DNA of 64,000 nt from Siphonodentalium dalli (Eukaryota > Mollusca > Scaphopoda > Gadilida > Siphonodentaliidae), in contig CP136066.1 in the NCBI GenBank assembly GCA_032622095.1, positions 172,049,164-172,113,163 of the forward strand, given 5' to 3'. Of the stretch, positions 55,251 through 64,000 are shown piece after piece. Position 1 is the stretch's first letter. The number at the start of each line of letters is the position of its first letter. The notes under the pieces are model-generated. The model searched no databases. It was not told where the DNA came from and saw only the letters and a program-made list of their open reading frames with translations. The translations under genes were made by a program, and so were the position numbers.

Positions 55251-57338
55251 AGATTATATTAATTAAATGATCCAAAATCTCAGCAAAACACGATTACATC
55301 AACAAATCGGACGCGAAACTATCATCGGCTTCTATAAGGCATGCGTTTCACGTAACAATGCGTTGTTTGTCCACGTAAAGAAATAGTCCCAGATAAATAA
55401 AGACTTTTTGGCATATTTAATGGCGTATATTTAATGACATAACTTTTCAAACGCTTCACTCATTATAGTTTGTTGGAAAAATATTGGAAGCCATATAGTG
55501 TTTTGAGACGTAGCGTGCGGAATGTAAACAGAAGACAAACCGGAAGTCAAAGGTCACCTGGCACTATTTCCTGTTATTAAACGAACGTTTAATATCACAA
55601 TTTATAGAATGGGTTATTGAATGGAATAACTGTATTGGTCATGTAATAAAGTGGCATAGACAATGATTTAAATTAATATGCCGATGAAGTAAAACACGGC
55701 GCAGAGGCGTTACAGTGGGCGCCACAATTGGCATGCGATGCGCGGAAACGGGAAATCGGGAACAATTCATCACATACCAAAGAATATTGGAGGCTACATG
55801 GCAAATGAGGGAAATCTATAGTAACACACAACATATGTTAGTTACCTCCTGGAGGGAAATTGACGTGAAATGATTCCTCTCGAATGCAATTTCCTATACG
55901 AGAGTGGAGTCTAGACCGATGCGTGGTATCGCAACGATCAAGGGGGCCCGGGGGCTTGCCGAGTGATTAGTTTCTTATCTATAGCCCCGTATTGGGCTAC
56001 TATTTAGTTCTCAATTGTTCGACGCTGACGATCTTCGCCTTGTTATGGTGTAGACATATATTATTATTCGAAATGAATAGACATACAAAATATATAAAAT
56101 CAGCATAATAGCGTATTGGTAAAATAAATGGATTTTGATTTAAAGGGACACAGTGCACTCGAGGTGGGTAAATTTGCAAAAAAATGCAACTCTGTAAAAA
56201 AAATAATATATAAAGTGGTGCACGCCGTTATCATAAATCATCGCTGATTGTTGTCAGCCAGCCACGATGGAGCACGAGCTGGTAGGCACAAATGGCAGCT
56301 AACTAAACGATCGTCGGGCATTGCAATTCTGTCAACGTAGGAACATACCCTTGTGTTGACATTACTATTACAATGGAATTATCAATTAATCAAATAATTT
56401 ACCAAAGTTTAATGAAAACTTGACAGAAAACAGAATAAAATGTCAAAGCATTGAAAACTATTCTGAAACTCATATTAATACTAAACTATTTGAACTTACT
56501 ACAAGATTAGCGATGTTTATTGGCAAATTACTCAAACACATTTATTTACATGCCAATTGTATGAACATGCGAAATTTCGTTATTGGAGAATTATCATTAA
56601 TGAGTATAAGAACAAAGTTATCCAGGGTCCGTGCTGGCCCGAAATTTACTTTTGCAAATTTGTTTCCAAATGAAAATAATTTTTGCCAAATGCTGTTAGA
56701 AGTTGCCAAATGCTATCAGTTTCTACGACATTGTGTCTTTTATTTTGATCATTTCGGCAATCACTGCTTGAGCGACATTTTTATATCGACAGTAAAGCGA
56801 TTCATTATTAATAATTATCGCCTCTATACTTGGGTTTATCAGAGAACAATAAACCAACGGCACAATGAAATTGCAGAAGGGTTTATTCACCAGAAAGGCA
56901 CATCGAAACAAAGAGGATTAGCTATGTAAGCACCTCCACCAGACATACTAGAAAACCATCCACCCATTACTAATGATATCAGGTTAACTGATTACCATTA
57001 ATGAAAGAGTTTGCTGAAATGAGTGGTATTGGTTGACAAATATGATTTAACTTTTTTGAGGAATCAAAAGTGACAGCCCAAATATTTGCCACATTGCCAA
57101 ATGATTTTGTTTTTGCCAAATGTGAATTATTTTTGCCATCCGGTTTGACAGAACAAATCAATTTTGTAGTTTTACTATACCCGAAAATAATCATAATAAG
57201 CGCATGAACTAGTCTTTTTATGAGACACCACTTCCACAGACACAACAAAAATTCAACATATCCGAGATTGGAAAGAGATATGTCTGAAGGATTTCGACTC
57301 TTCCAAAATCCTGCATGTCAGTCATTGAAACAAGCTCG
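55251..57338. other. Unassigned stretch
   Basis: No gene accepted. The longest frame, 56513-56929 on plus from its first ATG, has no recognised motif. The phrase TTGCCAAATG recurs five times between 56666 and 57125. Confidence 0.35.
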
Positions 57339-57339
57339 G

Positions 57340-57370
<31 letters not shown>

Positions 57371-57381
57371 GAGAGAGGGAG
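57339..57381. repeat. (GA)n microsatellite
   Basis: About twenty GA units with two extra G, directly 5' of the LINE copy. Confidence 0.95.
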
Positions 57382-57950
57382 ACCCAGCATGGGTCCGGGG
57401 TAGAATAGGCCTACCGCCCCACTGCGAGGGGTAAAAATCCCCTAATGTGGCTCCCTGTTTGCCGTTGGGTGCATCTCGTGAGGTGTGGTGTAGGAGTTCT
57501 GGAGGTACCAGGGCAGTTGTATCACGTGAGGCATCGATCTGCGGGTACGACTTAGCCAATGGTCCACTTTGGTCATACATCTCTTCAAGACGGTGGTTGA
57601 GTTGACCCGGCTCAATCAATCGGCTAGTCATGCCTATCCAGTGTTTCAGATTCAATGTTTTGTTATATGTTGTATTGCTCGTCTGATGTTTGAAGTATTG
57701 TTTTCAGTGTTTCCATGTACGATGTTTCTGTCTCTTTGTGTTCGTCCTGATGATTGTTGGGTGTTAAATCCTGTATTGTTCACACCTGTCTCACCGTGGA
57801 GAGGTACCGGGAGGCTGCTATATGCAGTGGCTAAACGGGTAATCGCTTTAGCTATGTACCAGTCTTTGGCCCGACCATAATTTGAATGGTAGTCCATGGC
57901 GGTTGCTGAGCTAGTTGTCGATTTTTTTTATTGAATGCTCAAAGAAAGTT

Positions 57951-58610
57951 CAATCTGATGCGCTACTAGAGTTAACAACTATTGCACGAACACCAGTATT
58001 GGTTACTCCCCACAACACATTAAATAGTAGCAGAGCTGTTTTGCGGTCCCGCGATTATGCTGATTCTTCGGAATCAGAGATATTGGCAGAGATGGAACCA
58101 CAGGGAGTTACAGAAGTCCGTCGATTTACAGAAACTGTTGATGGTATTCGAGTTCCTCTGAATAGTTATCTTCTGACCTTCAAATCGGTGTGAACATCCA
58201 CCGACATTAAAGGTTGGGTACATACAGATAGATATAAGTACGTATGTTCCAAATCCATTGCGATGTTTTAAATATCAGGGCTATGGCCTTGGCCAGGAAC
58301 ATTGTAGAATTAAAGAAACCATTTGTGCACGATGTTCTGTTTCTGGTCATGATCATAAGGATTGTACACATCCTAAAAAAAATTCGAATTATCAAGGTTC
58401 ACTTGCTGCAATGGGTCGTTCATGTCGATATGGGACTATGAATTTAAGATACAAAGATGTAAGGCTGAGAAACATTTATCGTACATGGATGCTAAAAATA
58501 AGTTGGTGCCAGACCATTCATTTCTCAAGACACATACTCGGCTGCCGTTTCTAGGAAAAAGTAAGTTAATGCCAGCACCCAGACAGAGAGTCAAACAAAA
58601 CTCGTCAGTA
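57951..58610 (+). pseudogene. LINE ORF1 (gag-like) relic with zinc knuckles
   Basis: The first open part (to 58193) reads LLELTTIARTPVLVTPHNTL, then RSRDYADSSESEILAEM and QGVTEVRRFTE, typical of ORF1 in jockey/I-type LINEs, just before the knuckles. A stop (TGA near 58191) and a frame change near 58218 follow. Then comes CFKYQGYGLGQEHC, whose second knuckle cysteine is replaced by Tyr, and CARCSVSGHDHKDC, an intact CCHC. Past another frame change, WDYEFKIQRCKAEKHLSYMD completes the domain. The product would bind element RNA. It is inactive. Confidence 0.82.
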
Positions 58611-59120
58611 AATCACTAGCAACACAAGTTCAATATAATGATCTTACTCCTGTTCCAGAACCTGTCTAACAGGCAATGGATACAGCTAATACAGTGTATA
58701 CGTCTGTTCCGAAACCAACTAAGGAAGTCGATCCCATTGTTCCGAGTTGAGCTCTGAGTTTTGAAAGTTTGATACGATGTTTCAAGAGAAAGGGCCATCT
58801 TTGAATGGGCACACCATTGCATATTGGAGACAGGCTCGCTCGTGGCCGAGTCAGCCACCCGCTTGTCAACTTGACGAATTAATTAAGACTCAAGCCAGAT
58901 TGATCAGATATCACAAATATCTTCTCACTCATCCCGGAAGAGAGTGTATCAACCACTTCACATATTTTAATATACGAAGGACTTAATCTGTTATTTATAA
59001 TTGATGAAAACATTTCATGTAGGTTTTATGTTTGCTGTTTTCAAAGCAATATTGCTATTTTGATGTTCTGATTTATATTTGTTTGCACAATGGTCAGTTT
59101 CTTAACAGTTCTGACCCAAA

Positions 59121-59155
59121 TCGAGCACTCTCGCTCCGATTTGGGTGTTTTTATT
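59121..59155. repeat. Short hairpin in the LINE 3' region
   Basis: ACCCAAATCGAG and CTCCGATTTGGGT pair across CACTCTCG. It could fold in the RNA near the 3' end of the element. Confidence 0.55.
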
Positions 59156-59384
59156 TGTATATAGTTGGTATAATTCACGGTTACGTCTATACACAGTCGC
59201 TTCGCTAAATTCTGATTCAGTTTATATCAGTCGTGATGTGGCCTAACGGCTAAAACGACGTAAAATTCTAACCAAACTAAAGATGTGACTGTCCCAATGG
59301 GACTAAGGATACCCCCGTGTTTTTAAAATACTAAGATGTTTCACATGTCAGTAAACATTTAGTTAAAATAATAAAAATAACAGT

Positions 59385-59857
59385 TCCCATTGCAGGTGCA
59401 AAAACATTGACCTAAACATGTAGGAATAAAAGCTCGGACAAAATTATGCATGTTGCAAAAACATTTCTAAGTCGAAAAAGGGGGATAACTCCACCAAAAA
59501 ATGTCGGACAGACGTCATAATCGCAGGTGCACAGGTTCCCATGGCAATAAATATCTGTGCCAAGTTAAAAAAAAAATTAACCTAAAAATGTAGGAATAAA
59601 AGCTCGGACAAAATTATACATGTTGCGAAATTTGTCTAAGTCGAAAAAGGGGAGATAACTCCACCAAAAATAAAGTCCGACAGATGTCATAATCGCAGGT
59701 GCACAGGTTCCCATGGTGGTTGATGTCTGTGCCAAGTTTAACGGAAATTGATCAAAAACGACTGAGAAAAACTCCGGACAAATTTGTGTCCACGGACGGA
59801 CGGACGACGGACAAGCTGATTCCAGAATACCCCCTAACTTCGTTGCGGGGGTATAAC
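59385..59857. repeat. Tandem ~172-bp repeat, about 2.5 units, with tail
   Basis: ATAATCGCAGGTGCACAGGT, TCCCATGG and GTGCCAAGTT recur with a period near 172 bp, with TAGGAATAAAAGCTCGGACA between. It ends GACGGACGGACGACGGACAA, CTGATTCCAGAATACCCCCT and GCGGGGGTATAA. I associate this tail with dispersed repeats of marine invertebrates, from memory and not verified. Confidence 0.75.
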
Positions 59858-59899
59858 AAATAAAGAGAGAGCGATATATATATATATATATATATATAT

Positions 59900-60769
59900 A
59901 CTAGAAGGTGACCCGACTTCGTCCGGGTTTGACCTTGAATTGTCTATTTTGAAGGCCAAGGTCAAGTGGGGTCACGATTTGACCCGTCCAAAACACAGTG
60001 CCCGAACAAAAGTACCCGACAAAAGTACCCGTCGAAATCCATCCGGTTTTACCCGATTTGACCTTGAATTGACCATTTTGAAGGTCAGGTGGGGTCAAAC
60101 ACCAATACCCCAAAAATGGTAGAAATCGGCCCAGCGGATACCGGGAAATCGGCCCAGCGGATACCGAGATACCCTATGCATCAAATTTCGTCCGTAAAAA
60201 TCCGCCAGTTTAACCCGATTTTATTTCCACTCAAGTATATAAACGCGCCTCATACACACACGCTCATTAATTATCAAGTTTCAACGTAAAGATAAATTAC
60301 CATCGGTGCCCGAGATATCGCCAAGACGTCTGAAACAGTCAAATGCATCGGCCGGTTAAGCGTTAACGTGATCTAACGTTATGAAGTTACGCATTGTTTT
60401 TATCCTGATGGAAGATAGTACCACTTCTTCTTGATAATTGAGGCAGATAACTAAAACGGATACATACACATTATATATCGTTGGAAAGCGGAAACACGAA
60501 AGATTCTCACAGTGACTGGCATTTTATTATTCGCGCTGTTTCGAATCGATTTGTAAGCACCGAACTCAAATGAAAGTCCCGTAACACAGCGTAAAAACAG
60601 ATTTGACCTCGGCACGTGAAAAGTTGACCTCGGATCTGAAAATCAATAGGCCTATGTTACTCCTGACTCCTGAAAATACCCCCACATACCAAGTTTCATC
60701 GAAATCGGGTCGGCCGTTTTCGAGTTCATCGATTACACACGAACAAACAAACAAACAGATCTTCCAAAA
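59900..60769. repeat. Repeat unit between two (TA)n tracts
   Basis: The unit runs from CTAGAAGGTGACCCGACTTC after (TA)n (59874-59900) to GATCTTCCAAAATATATAAT before (TA)n (60770-60799). It contains a 24-bp duplication (GAAATCGGCCCAGCGGATAC twice, 60122-60168) and a tail GGTCGGCCGTTTTCGAGTTC with ACAAACAAACAAACAG. An element inserted into a TA tract is likely; the class is uncertain. Confidence 0.55.
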
Positions 60770-60799
60770 TATATAATATATATATATATATATATATTA

Positions 60800-61665
60800 T
60801 AAAATATGATATAGACTTAGTTTAAAGTGGGGACTGTTAGTATGTTGTATATTTTCTTATATATGTATATATGCACGGTTACCATGCTGCTATTGTAAAG
60901 TTGAATTTAGTGTTGTTGTCTTTGGGAGAGGAGGTCCATCTAAGTGGCTAGCACTTGCCCCCAATCCCGTCACCATATCATTTTGATAAATAAATATGTT
61001 TAAACCAAACCATGAACTAAATCTTTCGGATGTTTCATTGATTTACATGAAATGATTGATAAGTCACGCATAGCGAACGAAGAAAGTAAAACGCATACAT
61101 CATGTATAAATATTTGGATAATTCGTTCACAGTAATCATTGATAATTTCGTACGCGCAACTATGCATCAATATATTATGTAACAATTATGTCATATTAGA
61201 AAATAATAGGCGACAAAGTTAATTGCGCTTATTGTGAGTAATTTTCCGAAATTATTTCCCAGTATGTCCAATCTAGGTTAAGGAAATGTTAACTATTTTC
61301 GTATTAATTTGAGTGAAGCAACTTTAACCCATATAAAGTATAGGCTGCTTAGTAATTTGATTTTTACATACTGGTTTTCGAACCCGTTCATGATAGTAAT
61401 GAGTGGAAGCCACCATCGCTGGCTACACCATCATGACAATCAGCGTCGTCAATTTGGTCAAAAATTGGTTGGAGGTATCGTGGTCCAGAGAATTTATGAG
61501 AAATGCCCAACCGGAACTAATTGCAACATATTTTTCTTTGCATGATTAATAATCAAGATATTAAAATAAACACGAATCAATAACAGGTAAATTGGTGAAT
61601 TTTGTGAAATAAACTTTATCAAATGTAGGTTGGTAATTAAGTCACCAGACCAACTGTCAACGTCG
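60800..61665. other. Unassigned stretch
   Basis: No gene or repeat recognised. Confidence 0.35.
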
Positions 61666-61672
61666 TATTTTC

Positions 61673-62013
61673 CAACACATCATCGCGCAATTACGCACAT
61701 ACTCGACCCATAATGTCAAATATGTACATAATGTGATTCTGAAATTAGCAGATAGTGGACTCAACACCCGGTATATCGTTTTATAGCAAGGCGAGAGTGA
61801 CCAAACGTGTTAAAGAGCGTCCATCTGAAAAATCGTTAGTTGGCTTATTTGTTTCATTGTCCGCACACAATCTGCTTAAAATCGCCCGATTGTGAGTCAA
61901 TAATGTGACTAAAATGCTCTCATTATCAGCACATTATCGAATCTAAATGAGGCGATTGTAAGCAGATTATCTATTATAAGCAGATAGTGTGCTATTTTCG
62001 GGAGAACAGGCTG
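61673..62013 (-). mobile_element. Family B element with 7-bp TSD (341 bp)
   Basis: It is flanked by an exact 7-bp direct repeat, TATTTTC (61666-61672 and 62014-62020). Ends CAACACATCATCGCGC and CGGGAGAACAGGCTG. It contains TTAAAGAGCGTCCATCTG and the palindromic core. Together with 54407-54754 it fixes the family's ends. Confidence 0.88.
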
Positions 62014-62131
62014 TATTTTCAGCATAGAACTCCCACTTGGTGCCGTTTGAGGTTGGTTGAATTGATTATCCGAACATTATCCATAAAAGAGAACTAATCC
62101 TCATCTATTACAAAAAGAAGCTTTTTTTTTA

Positions 62132-62500
62132 CCCTGTGCCAATGCATTATCTTATATATGCGCGTCGACCATAGGTCGGCTCGCATATATAAGAGAATGC
62201 ATTGGCCTAACAATATTTTACAATTTTAATAATTATTTCTTGTATTCTTTAACAATTATATAATTTCACCCATACAGAGCCCCAGACAAACACGAGCAGA
62301 CGACACTCTTCTATATGTTTCTATATATGTGTGGGGCTCCCTGCAGGGTAATTGATGTTATTTTATTTTATGTCCTAAAAATTGTAAGAAACATTTATTT
62401 AAAAAAAATGAAAAAAAATAGTTAAGCCAATGCATTATCTTATATATGCGAGGCGACCTATGGTCGACTCGCATATATAAGAGAATGCATTGGCACAGGG
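62132..62500 (-). repeat. Paired-hairpin cassette, long form (369 bp)
   Basis: It has the same borders and hairpins as 23876 and 25140, with the long spacer inverted (CCCCAGACAAACACGAGCAG to CTCCCTGCAGGGTAATTG). A T-run precedes it and TAAAACAAA follows it. No further carrier ends were recognised. Confidence 0.9.
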
Positions 62501-62976
62501 TAAAACAAATATTCGTTCTTCGACATGGCAACAGTAAGGCAACTATTCTCGTTTCATCCTTCTGACATTACAAATATGCCAGTTTCTAAATCACCCCTCC
62601 ATCTCATGCGTTCCCCAATATCAAATTGCACAAGTCACATGGCTTGTTGTCCAACCGTTATTTTGAAAGCTGGCTAAATATGTGTTAATGGAAATGGTGT
62701 GATTTGCTGTACCACCACTTATAATCAGTAAGATATTGGTCTATACTTGAGAAATAGTAATGAGGTGTCCGTGGGCGTCAGAGCAAAATATGTTACCTAA
62801 TGATGTCACCGTCAACAAACCGAAACGCAGCATTTCCCAACGTCAAATGATGCGCTCGTGTGGACCAACGAAACGGCGTATTAAGATCTATTAACCATTT
62901 TTGTACTAAATGGATTCTCCCATGAGTTAAAAAGTGTACATAGGAATAGTCTAGTATTAATTTATAGAGATGTTAA

Positions 62977-63412
62977 AGCCACTTGGCGGTTTGCGCTTCA
63001 AAATACAAATAATATCATTAGCTTTTGAATTTTTCCAGGTATCGAACTAGGTCGATAAATATCTTAACTGCCTTTCTACGAGTATTCTGTAACCCAAAAA
63101 AGAGGCATTGGAGTAATGCAAAAATGCAACTATGAACAAGGTGTTTGGGTCCCAAACAAAAAGCAGCCATTTGCAAGACATGAAACAGAAAAGAGCGTTC
63201 CGTGTTAATCTATTCATGACATGGATACTGTAAAGAGCGTTTGTCTGACCTGGGGCGAAATATCGAAAACGGCTGGATAAAGGCTGCGACTTTGGCAAGT
63301 GTTTTCCAAAGCATATGAAGCCGAAATATCAATAATTGTATTTATCGACCTATCGTATCCATCCCTCCAAATTACGTAGACAAAATTTGGAGGTCCGAAT
63401 TAGCCATGCCGT
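62977..63412 (+). mobile_element. Family F TTAA-site MITE, copy 4 (436 bp)
   Basis: TTAA at 62973-62976 and 63413-63416. Starts AGCCACTTGGCGGTTTGCGC and ends GAATTAGCCATGCCGT. Same length as copy 1. It contains AAAAGAGCGTTCC and TAAAGAGCGTTTGTCTGACC. Confidence 0.86.
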
Positions 63413-63526
63413 TTAAGGTGGTACAAGCAGACGACATATAAATAAAGGTGCAGACGGAGCCCTATTTATTGAGGGAAATGTTTAGATAATAAGTTCAACC
63501 TACGGTCGTTTGTTGAACTTATTATC

Positions 63527-63838
63527 GCTGAAGGGATCACTCTCACCAAGAAAGTGCTAAAGGCTACAAAGGTTTTGAAAATGTGCTGAAGGGTACACAG
63601 GATTTATGATCGACACGAATGCAGTTACTTTAACTGTCTTCCTGAAAGTCTGGCGCCCTTCAGCTGTTCGTTTTCGGTTCATTTTAATTTTTCTTGGAAC
63701 ATATACAATTATTATTTAACATATATCATGGCAGACACGAAAACTAATAGTCATTTAGAACGATATATCAAAACATGTGTACCCTTCAGCAAGTTTTCAA
63801 AACCTGTGTACCCTTTTTGTGAGAGTGACCCCTTCAGC
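63527..63838. mobile_element. Short Mutator-like element (9-bp TSD)
   Basis: It is flanked by CTTATTATC at 63518-63526 and 63839-63847. Ends GCTGAAGGGATCACTCTCAC and GTGAGAGTGACCCCTTCAGC are inverted repeats. Subterminal motifs GCTGAAGGGTACACAG and their complement repeat inside. The ends follow the same pattern as the 1372-bp element at 7571 (GCTGAA....TCACT.TCAC). It is 312 bp and non-coding. Confidence 0.85.
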
Positions 63839-63940
63839 CTTATTATCTGAACATTTCCAATGGGATAACTACTCATCAATGATGTTTTAGTATAGAAAGG
63901 GTTAGATACCAAAAAATTTAAAATTTCCTAACTTAACGAT

Positions 63941-63976
63941 ATTACAATATCGAACGATATTACAATATCGAAACAA
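63941..63976. repeat. Two tandem copies of a small palindrome
   Basis: The unit CGATATTACAATATCGAA occurs twice in a row; each contains CGATATT..AATATCG. Confidence 0.9.
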
Positions 63977-63985
63977 GTTGACAAT

Positions 63986-64000
63986 GAAACCCTTTCTATA
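63986..64000. repeat. Start of a family C element at the window edge
   Basis: The sequence AAACCCTTTCTATA at the edge matches the family C terminus. Confidence 0.4.

Larger units (their letters stand above)
57385..59275 (+). mobile_element. Internally deleted LINE with gag (ORF1) remnants
   Basis: The 5' region (GGTCCGGGGTAGAATAGGCC, CCACTGCGAGGGGTAAAAAT, CAATCAATCGGCTAGTCATG) is shared with the short elements at 36436 and 37248. ORF1 remnants follow at 57915-58610. No reverse transcriptase or endonuclease is present. The 3' end (TCGTGATGTGGCCTAACGGC, TAAAACGACGTAAAATTC) matches the tail at 36968. So the copy lost ORF2 but kept both ends. No target duplication was found. Confidence 0.8.
62895..63901. 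mobile_element. Family C element holding two nested insertions
   Basis: TTAA at 62891-62894 precedes CCATTTTTGTACTAAATGGA. The other end is TTTTAGTATAGAAAGGG followed by TTAG. A family F element (62977-63412) and a Mutator-like element (63527-63838) interrupt it, each with its own target duplication made of family C sequence. Confidence 0.82.

Noticed and set aside
56420..56929. 169-codon plus-strand open frame
   Set aside because: It begins at TTG (first ATG at 56513) and shows no motif. The region contains repeated TTGCCAAATG phrases. Not supported as a gene.

Overview
The window looks like eukaryotic, intron-bearing, AT-rich animal DNA, most likely from a mollusc or another lophotrochozoan. 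The pointers are one clear host exon with a consensus splice donor (Stum/SPEC3 family), two degraded non-LTR retrotransposons, dozens of short DNA-transposon derivatives, many microsatellites, and no operon-like gene packing. Nothing bacterial or viral was recognised. The species guess is inference; the eukaryotic call is firm.

Genes are almost absent. The only confident host coding piece is a minus-strand exon at 32.98-33.24 kb carrying the conserved start of the Stum/SPEC3 membrane domain; its other exons were not found here. A weaker zinc-finger/acidic exon-like piece lies at 11.1-11.45 kb. Most open reading frames in the window fall in repeats and are not genes.

Most of the window is a dense, nested bed of non-autonomous DNA elements, which I sorted by target-site duplication (TSD) and terminal inverted repeat (TIR). 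TTAA-site, piggyBac-like groups: family A (392 bp, CCCTTTACCC ends), family C (CCCTTTCTATACTAAAT ends), family E (~520 bp) and family F (~320-440 bp). TA-site, Tc1/mariner-like groups: fold-back family D (TA|CAGTAATGCCC), a fold-back at 18.67 kb and an element at 23.8 kb. Nine-bp-TSD, Mutator-like elements lie at 7.57-8.94 kb and 63.53-63.84 kb. Family B has 7-bp TSDs. A 3.63-kb element at 10.03-13.66 kb has a 37-bp perfect TIR that starts with CACAGTG and a 5-bp TSD, the pattern of Transib/RAG-like transposons. A paired-hairpin cassette (CCCTGTGCCAATGCATT...) recurs seven times, inside several different carriers.

Layout: 0-7.5 kb, family B and C copies and simple repeats; 7.5-9 kb, Mutator-like element; 10-13.7 kb, Transib-like element with nested elements; 15-19.3 kb, LINE reverse-transcriptase relic between inverted repeats; 19.8-28 kb, hairpin cassettes and families A, B and F; 28-31.7 kb, diverged local duplications; 33 kb, Stum/SPEC3 exon; 34.7-37.5 kb, nested elements and short LINE derivatives; 37.4-47.8 kb, a recent ~5-kb direct duplication in which one copy carries an extra family E insertion; 48-49.2 kb, family F cluster; 49.9-53.25 kb, four unrelated tandem arrays; 54-55.3 kb, families B and D and a fold-back; 57.4-59.3 kb, internally deleted LINE with gag remnants; 59.4-60.8 kb, repeat tails; 61.7-64 kb, family B, a cassette, and a family C copy holding two further nested elements.
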